DNA from: Hyaloperonospora brassicae
Lineage: Eukaryota; Oomycota; Peronosporomycetes; Peronosporales; Peronosporaceae
DNA length: 64,000 bases
Assembly: GCA_947650285.1 (NCBI GenBank)
Contig: CANTFL010000971.1
Coordinates: 56,993 to 120,992 of the forward strand
Reading direction: 5' to 3'
In this document: positions 49,913 to 60,833 of the stretch, piece after piece
Numbering within the stretch: the first letter of the stretch is position 1
Layout: the number at the start of each line of letters is the position of its first letter
Notes under the pieces: generated by a model
What the model was told of the DNA's origin: nothing
What the model saw: the letters and a program-made list of their open reading frames with translations, nothing else
The model's database searches: none
Position numbers and translations under genes: made by a program

Positions 49913-51300
49913 TTATAGCGGCGACGTAAAGTTCAATAATGCGACTACGCTTGGATAGGTCCAACAATTTTGACCATAATGTTTGCACATTCCACATCTT
50001 CTGGTTTGGCGCTGATCCATTTCGTCCGTTGCTCGTTTAGATAAGACCCGCTGATTCTTCAAACGCCCTTTCTCTTTTAAAATTGATGTGGTCGTGCACG
50101 AACGTATTATCAGGGCATCTTTATAAACGAGCGAGAGAATCTGATCTTCTGATCTATCAGAAAAGGTTGATTTGAACGTCTTTGGTTTCCACGAGTTGTA
50201 AAGATTCGCTATCATTTTAGGCAGATTTTCAGTGTGCCGAAGCGCAAGTAGAGCATGAACGCATGAAGAGCTAGATTTCTCGAAGTACCGACACGATCAT
50301 CAATTAACTTTGTCACAAAACTGAACTTCAGCTTTATTGGATCAATCCCCAAACCTGACCAGATCGTGACAACGAAGCATGAGGTGGTTCTCACGTTAAC
50401 TTCACCACACTTTGCAGCGGCCAGTGTTATATCTACCTTGCAAGATGCATATGGAGTTAGTACTCCCCACCTATTTACTTTACTCATTATTTAAGCCCAG
50501 TTGCTCGCCAGAAACGCTCAATCTCCATGAAGCAGTAGATATTTAAAGACTTTAAATACTCTTGAACGCGCTGTATATATCTTCCACGTTATTGGATGTC
50601 AAGGTGTTGAACCTTGAAAATGGTTAGTGAGCTATTGACCATTTTTAGTGCCAGCATCCTGAAGCTACACAAACGCATTTTTGTCCAATCTGACGATGTC
50701 CTATTCCGCCTTTTCGTACGCAACCTTTGTCGGTGAGCGAGCCAATATCCACGCCAAATTAGTCAACTTCTTTGACTTGTTTTTCTGTTTAAAAAGCTTC
50801 ATTAGATTCCAAGAGCAAAAACGTGAGGGACATCTGGTACAGTTGACTGTACCGCATTTATAAGTCCCTTGTCTATCCGATATCACGAGTACTAGAGTTT
50901 GTTGGAGGTAAGAGAGTTGGATCTTCAAAAACCAAGTCCAATTATCTTCATCCTCCCTCGAGGCAATACCGACTCCAACCATTTGGATCTCGTTGTTTCC
51001 AATGAGAAAGCAAGCCACGACGAGGACCCCACCAATGAACGGATTCAGGAACGTGCCATTACGGCAACCCCACGGTCTCTGTATGGCTTATAAGCTTGAA
51101 GCTTTCTCGGAAAGTGACACACAATCGCACACAATCATCATCCAAGATTTCGAGCTTCGTTTCGTGACCTCGATCATTCAGTTTAACCATGTAAGATGAA
51201 ATGAGGTTGCTTCGCTCAATCTCACTGCAGAAAAACTGGAGCTTTAACCTTTTGAGCGCTTAAACATAGTTCATTTAGGAGGCGGACAAGCCTTCATTTA
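49913..51300 (-). pseudogene. Decayed Mutator-like (MULE) transposase
   Basis: On the minus strand MACFLIGNNEIQMVGVGIAS followed by REDEDNWTWFLKIQL and LVLVISDRQGTYK (51018-50701) matches the MULE transposase core, where the family shows ...FAIVDGENDDNWEWFL...IISDRHKG. Upstream, RGHETKLEILDDDCVRLCV (~51195-51110) resembles the segment before the core. Downstream, a KGRLKNQRVLSKRATDE stretch and RCGMCKHYGQNCWTYP (~50000) resemble the basic linker and C-terminal zinc knuckle. Stops and frame changes separate the pieces; dead. No terminal inverted repeat was identified. Confidence 0.7.
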
Positions 51301-51743
51301 TAACTACATTTGGATCGTTACATGTGTCACTATCTTGCCGGAGATCATGGTCATTACATAATATGCAGGGTTTACAGAAACTGGTTTTTAAGTTGCATAT
51401 CTACGAGACGTTCAGATGAACCCGAAACTTGACAGGAGGGCAAAAAAATTGTTGGATGGCCGAATGTATTCGAAAGGGCAAACTTCACCACGAACGAATA
51501 TTAATCTTGTGTGCACACAGCTTTGTAACGTCACTCATCACTTGAGACAACATGCTACGGCCGGTCTCACTATCGATTGTACTCAATTACATCTTTAATG
51601 ATGTCGCTTTTGTCACTGTACCATCTTTTCGCGACGAAGCTGCTAGTTATCTGCTTCTCGTCGTCGCTTTCCATCCTTGTTGCTGATGTACGCGCAATCC
51701 TGAGTGCTGACATGTAGCCAATATGAGGAATAGGACGTGTTAC
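51301..51743. other. Spacer before the intact Gypsy element
   Basis: Short frames on both strands; no recognised product. It may hold the N-terminal part of the MULE relic. Confidence 0.4.
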
Positions 51744-51748
51744 ATTAA
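51744..51748. repeat. Target site duplication ATTAA (left)
   Basis: ATTAA precedes the 5' LTR and the same five bases follow the 3' LTR at 59435-59439. Confidence 0.95.
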
Positions 51749-52075
51749 TGTAATGGGCCACCCCGTTACATAAGTAGTTTCGATTAAGTTTACATGTTAC
51801 TTAAGTAGGGGTGTTACTTTCGAAGTAGCGAAAGTAGCACGTCGTATATTTTAGCTGGTTTAATGGGCTCAGTACCATTATTAGCCAGTAAGATATAGAC
51901 ACGTAGATTGAGTGGTTCCCATGAGTCCAAGGGAACCATTCGTACTTAGGATGATTTTAAAAGACAAAATATAAACAGAGTTAAAAATACTTAACACCTA
52001 AGACTTGGGCTTTGAGCTTCCTCAAAGCGTTAGAAATAGTGTACGCTGAGTACGGGTTATTCTAGCCCCGTTACA
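51749..52075 (+). repeat. 5' LTR of the intact Gypsy element
   Basis: Starts TGTAATGGGCCACC and ends AGCCCCGTTACA, and is repeated at 59108-59434 with a single visible difference. The first ~22 bases contain a short GGG...CCC palindrome. It should contain the promoter for gag-pol; no TATA box stands out. Confidence 0.97.
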
Positions 52076-52096
52076 CCTGGTAGCACTTAGTAGTCC
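52076..52096 (+). other. Primer binding site
   Basis: Two bases after the LTR comes TGGTAGCACTTAGTAGTCC, starting with TGG as expected for pairing with a tRNA CCA end. The right decayed Gypsy copy has CCTGAAAGCACTTTGTAGTCC in the same place, so the site is conserved between lineages. The tRNA itself cannot be named by eye. Confidence 0.7.
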
Positions 52097-52101
52097 TTCC
52101 C

Positions 52102-53151
52102 ATGCCCGAGTTTGGGATGAGCGATTCGTCGTACTTTGACGCTCCAGACGTGATTCTGGAGCACGCGACTTTTCCCCATCTCACTGGTGTTGAGTGGGAT
52201 GCCCTAAATCGCCTCGCGGCGATATCGGGAGAGGCATTTGTTGTGTCGCTGATGAGATCAGCGACTCCTGATGAACAGCGTCTCGCCATACACGACTACA
52301 TGGCTCGCGAGCTCGCCGAATTCCATCGGCGAGGTTTAACTCCCTCGCGGACTTCACGGAACGATGCCGTGAAGATGGAGACCTCCGCCTATTCTGGCGA
52401 AGGAAAAGAACGCTTGTCGTTGTCTCGTTGGTTTCGAGAGGTCGACATCGCTATCGCCTCGAGACTTCTCGAGGCTCCTCAAGCGAAGGTCAATTTCCTT
52501 CTTTCCCGTCTCACTGGGAAAGCCAAGGAGTGGGCCTTGGGAAAACTCGTTGTTGACGAGTTTGCGTTCCCCACTCTGGAAGCCATCCAGAGTGACCTTC
52601 GACTCGCCTTCGAGCCGCCCCAGGAAGAGAAGTTGGTGCGTTCAAGGTTCCTGTCCCTGCGACAGGGTAAGATGTCCATGCGCGACTACGTGCAGATGGC
52701 TCGACATCTGGCGTCTTGTATTGTCACGCATCCCATGGACATGTATACACAAGTGAACGTGTTTGTCGATGGCATGCGTGAAGGGCAGACTCGCCTCTCG
52801 CTGGAACGAGCAGAGCCTGCCACGTTGGAGGAGGCTTTCGCTATCGCTCTCCGTGAGGATTTCAGAGTCACCAAGGCCTATACCAAGCCTTCAGTTGTTA
52901 CCGCTGTCAGATCAGCGGGCCCGGAACCTTTGGAGATCGATGCAATTGAGTCGTCGGGTGACCGACGACGCGCTACAGCCTACAAGGGCGACGTCCGAGG
53001 CGGACGTCAGATGATCTGCTTTCGATGCCGAAAGCCGGGACATCGCGCGGCTGAATGCCGCGCGCCAGCACCGATGTCGGTGCATGCGTCGGACACCCAT
53101 CATGAGGGAGGTGCTCCGATCAGTCGTCCAAAAAACGGACGAGACCAGTAG
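52102..53151 (+). CDS. gag: Gag polyprotein of the intact Gypsy element
   Basis: A 349-residue protein starting at the first ATG after the PBS. The capsid-like region contains [40 protein letters not shown] and a [20 protein letters not shown] block, the usual Gypsy gag core. Near the C-terminus is one zinc knuckle, [14 protein letters not shown] (CX2CX4HX4C), which binds RNA in this family. The TAG stop at 53149-53151 lies within the frameshift hairpin. Gag assembles the particle that packages element RNA and carries reverse transcription (family knowledge). No break is visible. Confidence 0.95.
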   Translation: MPEFGMSDSSYFDAPDVILEHATFPHLTGVEWDALNRLAAISGEAFVVSLMRSATPDEQRLAIHDYMARELAEFHRRGLTPSRTSRNDAVKMETSAYSGEGKERLSLSRWFREVDIAIASRLLEAPQAKVNFLLSRLTGKAKEWALGKLVVDEFAFPTLEAIQSDLRLAFEPPQEEKLVRSRFLSLRQGKMSMRDYVQMARHLASCIVTHPMDMYTQVNVFVDGMREGQTRLSLERAEPATLEEAFAIALREDFRVTKAYTKPSVVTAVRSAGPEPLEIDAIESSGDRRRATAYKGDVRGGRQMICFRCRKPGHRAAECRAPAPMSVHASDTHHEGGAPISRPKNGRDQ

Positions 53152-53171
53152 GTGCAGGGCGCCCTACTGGT
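53130..53171 (+). promoter_or_regulatory. -1 ribosomal frameshift signal between gag and pol
   Basis: In the gag frame the RNA reads CCA AAA AAC, giving the slippery heptamer A AAA AAC at 53130-53136. After a 7-nt spacer (53137-53143) a perfect 9-bp stem follows: ACCAGTAGG (53144-53152) pairs with CCTACTGGT (53163-53171) around a 10-nt loop. The gag TAG lies inside the stem. A -1 slip moves ribosomes into the pol frame, which is open here and has no ATG near its start. A downstream pseudoknot is not excluded. Confidence 0.85.
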
Positions 53172-56100
53172 TTGAAGAGAGGTCCGGGTCCACCGGTGGC
53201 AGCCCGACCTCCCAGCCCATCTGTGCTGCGTGCACGGTCAAATGCCACCACTACGAGTGGTGATTCACGCCTGATTATTGTTAATCTACATGTCGCCGGT
53301 ATCCGGCGACCCCTACGAGCGCTCCTGGATTCAGGAGCGACAAACAATTTCTTCCGTGAATCTTGCGTGTCAATGCTGCCACCCAGCATCCAGGTCCACG
53401 AGGGACCTGGCCAAGTTGTTGTCAAGCTCGCTGACGGGAAACCACGCCGCGTATCGCGGCGCGAAGTGTCGTTGCCGTACACGTTTGACGGCTTTCGCAG
53501 TAACGACAACTTCTTGGTGATTGAAATGAATTATGCATTCGATTGCATCCTGGGCATGCCATGGTTGGCACGCTATAAGCCCCAGATCGACTGGTTAGCC
53601 AGATCAGTGAGACGTCGAAGCAAGTTCGACGTCAGCGAAGTGTTCACCCATCTCTTGGTGTCTCCAAGTTATTGGCCGAACGTTACAGTCGTGGATCGTA
53701 CATCCACGACACCGGCGGTACACAGAGTGAGCGATGGCCCTCTCTGTACCGCTTGTTCCGTGCCCCTACGCACGAGTGATGATGCCTCCTCGCTTTGCAG
53801 CGATGAGTCCGACGTGGACGAGCAGTGGCTCCCACGTAATGACGACGCGGACGAGCAGTGGCTCCCGCGCAACGACGACGCGGTCGAACAGCGGTTCCCG
53901 CACGAGAGAGAAGTGGTCGAACACGAACAGGTCTTCCCACCTGTACCCATTGTGGTCGAGCAGAGGCTCCCACAAGGGCAAGACGTGGCCGAGCAGGGGC
54001 TCGCCACCGAGTGTGACGTGGATGGACAAGAGTCCCCACGTGCGAATATGATGGTCGAACAGGGGTTCCCATCATCGCCTACTGTGGTCGAACAGAGTTT
54101 CCCACATGAGCAAGACGTGGTCGAGCAGGGGCTCCCACACGAGTTTGTGGCGGTAGAGCAGGGGCTCCCGCATCATGCGTCGACGGACGAGTATGGAATA
54201 CTCCCGTCGCGCGATTTCGACGTCCTGGATGAGGACATCCAGCGTCTAGAGGGGGGTGCAGATTTAACACCTGACTGCGGTTCGCCAGCTTCGAGCATGG
54301 ACTCGAGGCACGATGGGGACGCAAGCTACGAGAACTCAGCGTTGGAATGTGTTCACGCTATTGTGTACGTGGACGGGAGTCCACAAAGGCGCCAATACAT
54401 TGAGGTCGCGAGTCCACCTCGCGACGCGTCATCTATTACGAGCCTTCCAGGACTCTCCTGGAAGCATTTTCTACGCGACCTCAAGGGAGGCACGGTGGAA
54501 CAAGTATGTCTGGTCACCAACGAGGTGACTCATGAGCCGAATGAGGAGCTAATGACGCGCCCTCGAAGCGCTGAAAAGAAATCAGCGCGCGAAGAAAGAT
54601 TTGCGTCGCAATCTTGGGAGGCTCTGCGCGAGTCTGGTAACCCTGTTTACGACATTGCACGAGAGTACGCCGACGTGTTCCCGGACAAGATTCCGGCCGA
54701 ACTCCCTGCCGATCGTGGCGTGCGGCACGAAATTGATCTCGTGCCAGGATCGAAATATTGTGTGACACGGCAGTGGCCGTTGCCTCGAGACCAAGTCGAG
54801 GCTATTGATGCATTCTTCGAAGGTCGTCGCAAGGCCGGTCATGTGCGTGAGAGTGTCTCTCCCCATTCGAGTCCAACCTTCTGCGTGAAGAAGGCTACGG
54901 GAGGCTGGCGTATAGTGCATACGTTTAACAAGCTCAACGATGCCACTATTCCTGCCCAAACGCCTATCCCCAGGAAAGACATGGTTCTAAACTCCATGTC
55001 AGGTAGCGTCATCTTCAGCGCCATCGATCTGACCGATGGCTTCTACCAGATCTTGATGCGACAGAGTGACATACCACTCACTGCGGTGAGCACCCCGAGT
55101 GGTATGCTTTGGGAGTGGCTGGTGATGCCACAAGGATTGAAGAACGCACCAGCCACTTTCAATCGCATGGTATCTCAAGTGTTGAGACCGCTTCGAGACT
55201 TTGCTCCTAGCTACTTCGATGACATCTTTGTCCACAGTCGCGCTGAGGGCAATCTCAGTGCTGTCCAAGTTCACCTTCAACACCTGAAGCAGGTGTTTCA
55301 AGTCATGCGAGATAACAAGTTATATGCAAACTTGAAGAAGTGTGTATTCTGTGCACCGGAGATTCCGGTGCTGGGCTGCTACGTGAGTAAATCGGGTGTT
55401 CGAGCCGATCCAGAGAAGGTGTCGTCAATCTGTTCTTGGCCCACACCCAAGAACCCTACGGAGTTACGTCAATGGCTCGGTCTAGCTAATTACTTGCATA
55501 AGTACACAAAGGATTACGCCGGTTCTATACAGCCCCTGTCGTCACTTCTGAAGAAAGACGCCACGTGGTCGTGGCGTCCCGAACATCAAGCAGCCTTTGA
55601 CGCAGTGAAGAAAAGCCTGGCGTCGGCGCCAGTGTTGATACTCCCTGACGACACCAAACCGTTTCACGTGGTGTGTGATGCAAGTGACTTTGCAATTGGT
55701 TGCGCCCTCATGCAGTTCGATCACGAGGACCGTGAACGAGTCGTGAGCTATCAGTCACGACAGATGAAGCCGGCAGAGAAGAACTATCCGGTTCACGATA
55801 AGGAACTGCTAGCGATGCGCTACGCACTCATCAAGTTTCGTGTCCACCTACTGGGCGAACGCACGTTCGCCCTGTATACTGATCATGCATCGCTGCGGAC
55901 AGCAATGAAGAGCCCACACCTGTCACAGCGGATGGCACGGTGGCTCTCTTTCTTCTCCGAGTACAACTTCGTCGTGCACTACAAGCCAGGCAAGACCAAC
56001 ATTCTTGCTGACGCACTGTCACGACGCCCAGATTACGATCCTCGTATGGCACTGAGTCGTCAGGCAACTGACGACGACGATGAAGACGATCGATGTGCGA

Positions 56101-58493
56101 CGTGTGTGTCGTTGAATCTAACTCGGGTCACACCCGAGTTATGCCTTTTCGATGAAATTGTCGCGGCTTACGCGAACGATCCAGATTATGCGGACATTAT
56201 TGCCTATCTGCGCGCTCCCAGCGATGCTGCACTGGGAGCTCTTTCGCGAACGAAGCGTGATCACATTCAACGATACAGTATGGACGGTGATTTGCTGTTA
56301 TATAGCATCGACAAATTCGATGCGCCTCGAACTGTGATTGCGAATGACTTGGATTTGCGTGCTCGTATCATCCACGAGTACCATGATGCCCCAATTGGCG
56401 GTCATCTGGGCCGCGAAAAGACATTCGCGGCTGTCTCGCGCGACTTCTTCTGGCCCCACATGTACAAGTGGGTTCGCAACTGGGTTCGCACCTGCGAAGT
56501 ATGTCAGCGCGTGAAGCCATCACCATCGTCGCAGGCACCCCTGCGACCCCTGCCAATTGCAGCTGAGGCTTGGAGCTCAGTCTCAATGGATTTTATCTTC
56601 GGGCTTGCACCAGATGGCCAAAACCGATCGGGTATTCTGGTCTTTGTCGACAGATTCAGCAAGATGACACATCTGGTGCCTGTTCATGCAACGATCACCG
56701 CGGCTGAGACCGCGGTGCACTTCATTGACACTGTGTTTCGCCATCACGGTCTTCCAGACAACATTGTCTCGGACCGTGATCCTCGTTTTACATCTGCTTT
56801 TTGGACGTCATTGTTCGAGTTGCTTGGCACAAATCTGCAAATGTCGACAGCAGCCCATCCGGAAACGGATGGGCAAACAGAGAGAGTTAATCGGGTCCTC
56901 GAAGATGTTCTTCGAAGTTACGCAACGTCCTTTACAAGTTGGAGTGCTTTTTTGCCACTCGCGGAGTTTGCACTCAACAACGCGGTTCACGCGTCAACGG
57001 GGTTGACGCCATTTTTTGCAAATTCGGCCCGTCATCCTCGTGTACCTACCCTTCTTGCCGTGGGTCAACCCACGGCTCTTCGTGGCTCCACTCTGGCGGG
57101 GGGTGATAACGATAAACAACGATCGAGTGAAGCTCACGGTATTCTGAGCGCGAATGTTGTCAACCATTCCAAGGCGAAGTCTTCTGTTTCGACGCCACGT
57201 GACGTGGCGTCCCCGATAGCTCAATGGACTACACAGACGCTGATCGACCCTTCTTCGAGTATGCGAAACCCTAAAGCTAACTACGCGCCGATTGAATCGG
57301 CGCGACCAATTGATGACATGGCTGTGTCAGAGTTTATACTCCAACGTCAAGCCATCACGAGGTTTGTACGCGATACTCTTCGATCTGCAGTGGATAAACA
57401 GAAAGCGAATGCAGACAAACGTGGAAGAAAGAACACGAGTACATTCAAGAAAGGTGATCGTGTATTGTTATCTACCGAAGGCCTACGAGATTCAGCAGTA
57501 ACCAATCTAGGCGCGAGCAAACTCGCGCCACGTTTCATCGGACCATTCACGGTACTCAAGGCAATCGGCGAAGCATACACACTGGCCATCCCTTCGTCAC
57601 TGCGACTTCACCCGACGTTTTACGTCGGGCGGCTCAAGGAGTACCGTCCAGCTACGCTTCACGGGTTGGCTCCGTCCTCGGAGTCAAAGGCTCATAGGTC
57701 GACCTTCCCTCTCGCCTTGCTCGACGCACCAGCGACATCGGACGCGGCTGCGTCCCAGCCTGCGCGTGCCCAAGAACCTGGCGTTCCAGGTTCCGCATCC
57801 GTTCAAGCAGCTCGCGGTTCGACTGTCGGATCTCGTTCGCTGTTCTCTCATCCCGCGCAGCTCGGTCAAGGGCAGCTTCAGCCTCCAGCTGGGCATCGAC
57901 AGCCTTGTTCACAGCCGCATCTACATCGTCCTGGGCAACCAGGACGCCAGCAGTACCATCGTGAGGGTCCACCACCGCTTGTGGACGCGGAAGGCCAGAA
58001 GCGCTGGATTGTGGAGCGTTTACTGGGTCACGAGGACCCTCGTCGTGAAACGACATCGTCGCGACACCATGAGCGCGCGGTTCCAACCGCGCGCAAGTAT
58101 CGTGTACGTTGGCTCGGGTTTCCACCCGAGCAGGATACGTGGGAACCGCGCTCTTCGCTTCTTCGAGACGTTCCGGACCTCGTTCGGGCTTACGAGTCCC
58201 TGCACACGCTTGGTGTAGACTTGGTCGACGACCTGTGTGTTCTCGTGGTGAGCGAGAACGAGATGCACGACGACGGTGTCGTGGTGAAGTGTCACCACGA
58301 CTACGAGACCGAGAGCGATTGCGAGAACGTCGTGGTGACGTTTCACCACGACGACAAGATGAAGAGCGACGAAGAGAACGTTGCGAAGAGCGTGTATCGC
58401 GACGATCACGCGAACGAGAACGTCGTGGCGATTGCACGGCACCACGACCTCGAGAACGCGAGTGGTGTCGCCAGCGTGACGCGCCACGATTAA
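53130..58493 (+). CDS. pol: Pol polyprotein (PR-RT-RH-IN-chromodomain), made by -1 frameshift
   Basis: The pol frame is open from the slippery site to TAA at 58491-58493; the first ATG lies far downstream, so Gag-Pol fusion is expected. Counting from the TTG at 53172: protease DSGA at ~53-56; a tandem-repeat acidic linker at ~215-340; RT with [55 protein letters not shown] and the catalytic YFDD at ~681-684; RNase H with [23 protein letters not shown] and ADALSRRP; integrase zinc region ([21 protein letters not shown]), core D (SMDFIF), D (SDRDPRF) and E (GQTERVN) with D-x35-E spacing; a GPF motif; then the chromodomain [20 protein letters not shown] at ~1640. After it comes a His/Asp/Glu-rich tail of ~100 residues. 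No internal stop. The 3' 842 nt are also open on the opposite strand. Confidence 0.95.
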   Translation, partial: KKRTRPVGAGRPTGLKRGPGPPVAARPPSPSVLRARSNATTTSGDSRLIIVNLHVAGIRRPLRALLDSGATNNFFRESCVSMLPPSIQVHEGPGQVVVKLADGKPRRVSRREVSLPYTFDGFRSNDNFLVIEMNYAFDCILGMPWLARYKPQIDWLARSVRRRSKFDVSEVFTHLLVSPSYWPNVTVVDRTSTTPAVHRVSDGPLCTACSVPLRTSDDASSLCSDESDVDEQWLPRNDDADEQWLPRNDDAVEQRFPHEREVVEHEQVFPPVPIVVEQRLPQGQDVAEQGLATECDVDGQESPRANMMVEQGFPSSPTVVEQSFPHEQDVVEQGLPHEFVAVEQGLPHHASTDEYGILPSRDFDVLDEDIQRLEGGADLTPDCGSPASSMDSRHDGDASYENSALECVHAIVYVDGSPQRRQYIEVASPPRDASSITSLPGLSWKHFLRDLKGGTVEQVCLVTNEVTHEPNEELMTRPRSAEKKSAREERFASQSWEALRESGNPVYDIAREYADVFPDKIPAELPADRGVRHEIDLVPGSKYCVTRQWPLPRDQVEAIDAFFEGRRKAGHVRESVSPHSSPTFCVKKATGGWRIVHTFNKLNDATIPAQTPIPRKDMVLNSMSGSVIFSAIDLTDGFYQILMRQSDIPLTAVSTPSGMLWEWLVMPQGLKNAPATFNRMVSQVLRPLRDFAPSYFDDIFVHSRAEGNLSAVQVHLQHLKQVFQVMRDNKLYANLKKCVFCAPEIPVLGCYVSKSGVRADPEKVSSICSWPTPKNPTELRQWLGLANYLHKYTKDYAGSIQPLSSLLKKDATWSWRPEHQAAFDAVKKSLASAPVLILPDDTKPFHVVCDASDFAIGCALMQFDHEDRERVVSYQSRQMKPAEKNYPVHDKELLAMRYALIKFRVHLLGERTFALYTDHASLRTAMKSPHLSQRMARWLSFFSEYNFVVHYKPGKTNILADALSRRPDYDPRMALSRQATDDDDEDDRCATCVSLNLTRVTPELCLFDEIVAAYANDPDYADIIAYLRAPSDAALGALSRTKRDHIQRYSMDGDLLLYSIDKFDAPRTVIANDLDLRARIIHEYHDAPIGGHLGREKTFAAVSRDFFWPHMYKWVRNWVRTCEVCQRVKPSPSSQAPLRPLPIAAEAWSSVSMDFIFGLAPDGQNRSGILVFVDRFSKMTHLVPVHATITAAETAVHFIDTVFRHHGLPDNIVSDRDPRFTSAFWTSLFELLGTNLQMSTAAHPETDGQTERVNRVLEDVLRSYATSFTSWSAFLPLAEFALNNAVHASTGLTPFFANSARHPRVPTLLAVGQPTALRGSTLAGGDNDKQRSSEAHGILSANVVNHSKAKSSVSTPRDVASPIAQWTTQTLIDPSSSMRNPKANYAPIESARPIDDMAVSEFILQRQAITRFVRDTLRSAVDKQKANADKRGRKNTSTFKKGDRVLLSTEGLRDSAVTNLGASKLAPRFIGPFTVLKAIGEAYTLAIPSSLRLHPTFYVGRLKEYRPATLHGLAPSSESKAHRSTFPLALLDAPATSDAAASQPARAQEPGVPGSASVQAARGSTVGSRSLFSHPAQLGQGQLQPPAGHRQPCSQPHLHRPGQPGRQQYHREGPPPLVDAEGQKRWIVERLLGHEDPRRETTSSRHHERAVPTARKYRVRWLGFPPEQDTWEPRSSLLRDVPDLVRAYESLHTLGVDLVDDLCVLVVSENEMHDDGVVVKCHHDYETESDCENVVVTFHHDDKMKSDEENVAKSVYRDDHANENVVAIARHHDLENASGVASVTRHD
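53805..54190 (+). repeat. Tandem repeat encoding an acidic linker in pol
   Basis: About ten imperfect units of ~30-36 nt, each encoding a variant of [11 protein letters not shown] (for example [11 protein letters not shown] twice, [31 protein letters not shown]). It lies between protease and RT, where Gypsy elements usually have a variable linker. Confidence 0.9.
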
Positions 58494-59031
58494 CCGCAGT
58501 CTTGCGCTCCACCAAGCTGCGCTTGTACCGTCCTATCCAGAGCTGTTCATAATCGCTGAGTGGATACTCAGCGACGTGTCGTTTCCAAGCTTCGCGAGTT
58601 GGACGAGGCACCGAGTCACAGGAGTAACAAGATTCGTGCACGTGAACGTAGCAGAGTCGATCTAAGTTCCAGGCGTTTTCACAGATCTTCTCGCGCAGTA
58701 CACCGATGGAATGATCGGCGTGGATATCTTCGCGATGGGCCAGCCACTGCTGAAAGTTCCTTCCGTCTTCATGCATCCGGTTCCACCGCCGGATGAACGC
58801 ACACCATGACCGCTGGAGTGACTCGTATGAGATTCCATCAAGTCTCTTTCCGCGCAACCCACAGAAACGACGGAAGTAGTCCTGCATCGTTTCGAGAGAG
58901 TCCGGAGACCGAGCTCCGGACAAGTCATACAGCGCCCAAGGGATCAGGTGCTGATCCATCACGCGGTCGACCAAACTCCCGCTGATTGTGCGCGGGAGTG
59001 CTGTTTTGTTGGCGTCTGCGTCTTCAGTCAT
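57652..59031 (-). CDS. Antisense ORF at the 3' end of the Gypsy element, unknown function
   Basis: A 459-codon frame starting with ATG at 59029-59031 and ending TAG at 57652, on the strand opposite gag-pol. Residues 1-179 lie in the non-pol region 58494-59031 and have ordinary, non-repetitive composition ([40 protein letters not shown], a Cys/His patch [11 protein letters not shown]). Residues ~185-265 are an SR/RS-rich domain ([20 protein letters not shown]). Residues ~368-421 form a predicted coiled coil ([20 protein letters not shown]...[16 protein letters not shown]). The last 842 nt overlap the pol linker, chromodomain and tail; the ORF stops just where the conserved integrase C-terminal core ends. 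Extra antisense ORFs between pol and the 3' LTR are known from some plant Gypsy elements, such as Grande. I do not recognise the N-terminal domain. An antisense promoter would have to lie in or near the 3' LTR. Confidence 0.65.
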   Translation of the reverse strand: MTEDADANKTALPRTISGSLVDRVMDQHLIPWALYDLSGARSPDSLETMQDYFRRFCGLRGKRLDGISYESLQRSWCAFIRRWNRMHEDGRNFQQWLAHREDIHADHSIGVLREKICENAWNLDRLCYVHVHESCYSCDSVPRPTREAWKRHVAEYPLSDYEQLWIGRYKRSLVERKTAVNRGASRWRHHSRSRGRGAVQSPRRSRSRDRRDTRSSQRSLRRSSSCRRGETSPRRSRNRSRSRSRGDTSPRHRRRASRSRSPREHTGRRPSLHQACAGTRKPERGPERLEEAKSAVPTYPARVETRANVHDTCARLEPRAHGVATMSFHDEGPRDPVNAPQSSASGLPRPQAVVDPHDGTAGVLVAQDDVDAAVNKAVDAQLEAEAALDRAARDERTANEIRQSNRELLERMRNLERQVLGHAQAGTQPRPMSLVRRARREGRSTYEPLTPRTEPTREA

Positions 59032-59093
59032 CGTTTGGCTTGTGAGTCGTTAAAGTCTTGTGGTTGAGCACTCACGGTTGGTGAGTGCTGTCT

Positions 59094-59107
59094 TGAGAAG
59101 GGGGTGA
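59094..59107 (+). other. Polypurine tract
   Basis: GAGAAGGGGGTGA immediately precedes the 3' LTR, the expected position of the plus-strand priming site. Confidence 0.85.
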
Positions 59108-59434
59108 TGTAATGGGCCACCCCGTTACATAAGTAGTTTCGATTAAGTTTACATGTTACTTAAGTAGGGGTGTTACTTTCGAAGTAGCGAAAGTAGTACG
59201 TCGTATATTTTAGCTGGTTTAATGGGCTCAGTACCATTATTAGCCAGTAAGATATAGACACGTAGATTGAGTGGTTCCCATGAGTCCAAGGGAACCATTC
59301 GTACTTAGGATGATTTTAAAAGACAAAATATAAACAGAGTTAAAAATACTTAACACCTAAGACTTGGGCTTTGAGCTTCCTCAAAGCGTTAGAAATAGTG
59401 TACGCTGAGTACGGGTTATTCTAGCCCCGTTACA
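59108..59434 (+). repeat. 3' LTR of the intact Gypsy element
   Basis: Same length and ends as the 5' LTR, with one visible base difference. It is followed by the ATTAA duplication at 59435-59439. Confidence 0.97.
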
Positions 59435-59439
59435 ATTAA

Positions 59440-59756
59440 CATACTTGTTCAGCGAAAAAAGTTGCATGTAAATGGGATTGCACACATCTCGTTTATTTAC
59501 CAATGGACTTATTCATCGCAAGCGTCTTTGTCAATGGCGAAGCTAGTACGCTGCATAGTCGACGTGTTAAGACTAGGAGAAAATAGTAGGAAAGGTTTTT
59601 TATGCACCAGAAGTTGAAAGCTTGTTGTTCGCTACTGTGAAATGCATTACGTTAAGTAGCTTACTAACAACAAGCGCTCCTGTCTTCAGTCCTCAAGATA
59701 CATTGCAGTCATACAATGCTTTGATCCGTCTGCTACTATAAGCTAGTCGACCCGAG
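59440..59756. other. Spacer between Gypsy and Copia elements
   Basis: No gene recognised. A 5' LTR of the Copia relic would be expected here, but no match to the presumed 3' LTR after 63476 could be seen, so it is lost or lies elsewhere. Confidence 0.35.
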
Positions 59757-59799
59757 TTGATGGTACGCAAACCTTCACCGCGCTACATTGTCCAATCTT

Positions 59800-60268
59800 A
59801 CCAGGCAATGCAGGAAGAGGAGTGCGTGCTATTACCATCATCTCATGTCAAGTTTGAAAACTACGGCTGCCTTACGATGCAAAAACTGACGCGCGTAGAC
59901 TTGTTCTGGACAACATCGTACATTATGCTGACCCACACATGTGAACGACGATGTTGTCCAGATTGGGCACCCATCGCACCGACTACCTGCGACAAGCAGT
60001 ATAATTGGCGCAATTTTCCCAATCGACGGAGGTGGACACTTACTCAAATTATTTCGGGCGCGATGTAGTGAACACTGTCGAAGTTGTGAAGGAGTTCAAG
60101 GTCAAATCCAAAATAAGACCATCGCCACCACGCTTTGACACCCGGACTTGCTTCAAATGTGGAGAAGTGAGACACGTCTGGTCGCGATGCCCGAAATTGA
60201 AGAAGAAGCCCTCGGGTGCGAAATTTGTTTTCGTGGCCGGCCATGGTGCGTGTAGTTTGTCTGGATAA
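59800..60268 (+). pseudogene. Copia gag relic with zinc knuckle
   Basis: Pieces include KLTRVDLFWTTSYIM, then YFGRDVVNTVEVVKEFKVKS and CFKCGEVRHVWSRC (CX2CX4HX4C, at ~60149-60190) with a following Lys-rich stretch. Frame changes separate the pieces. Confidence 0.8.
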
Positions 60269-60833
60269 TGAATACTCGACAGCGGTTTGAGCAGACATTA
60301 TCAATGATCCGAGTCTGCTCACCAATCCGACCGATTCTAGAAGTGAGTGTTTGACCGCAGACACCGATATAAGTGAGCTGCGGATCACCTACAAGGTACA
60401 GGGGACATCCAAGTCGTTGCTTTTGGACTCATGAACACAGTGATACTCTTCGATGTTCAGTACGCGGATAACCTCGAGCGTAACATCCTTTCCTATGGGT
60501 TAGTCGAGTCTAAAGGTATCGTACTCGAATACCGAGGAGGGAGGCGCGTGTAGTCATCCGGTATGGGTGGTACGTCCATCATGGATGTGGAACGCTGCAA
60601 CAACGTTTTGGTTGTCACTGTGACGAATCGCAGCGGTCTTAATTCCAGGCCACCACGAGAGACAATGATGACTGTCATCGAATCGCCTGAATGTGAATCC
60701 GATTCAGATGTTCAGTGTGGTACCTTGGTGGAATTTCATCGGCGTCTAGGACAATTTTGTTTCGACACAAACGTCAAGATGGCGAAGGATGCGGCATTAG
60801 GCATCCTACTGACCGATTAAACACGCTAAAAGT

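Larger units (their letters stand above)
51749..59434 (+). mobile_element. Complete young Ty3/Gypsy chromovirus-like retrotransposon
   Basis: A 7686-bp element with 327-bp LTRs, a 5-bp ATTAA duplication, PBS, gag, pol in the -1 frame, polypurine tract and an antisense ORF. The LTRs differ at one visible base (a C/T in GAAAGTAGCACG versus GAAAGTAGTACG). Domain order protease-RT-RNase H-integrase puts it in Ty3/Gypsy, and the chromodomain after integrase makes it chromovirus-like. All catalytic motifs are present and no stop breaks gag or pol, so it may be active or only recently so. It sits between a MULE relic and a Copia relic. Confidence 0.97.

Noticed and set aside
53669..54324. Long minus frames opposite the pol linker
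   Set aside because: Repeat-encoded shadows of the acidic tandem linker; they lack the unique domain that supports the 3' antisense ORF.
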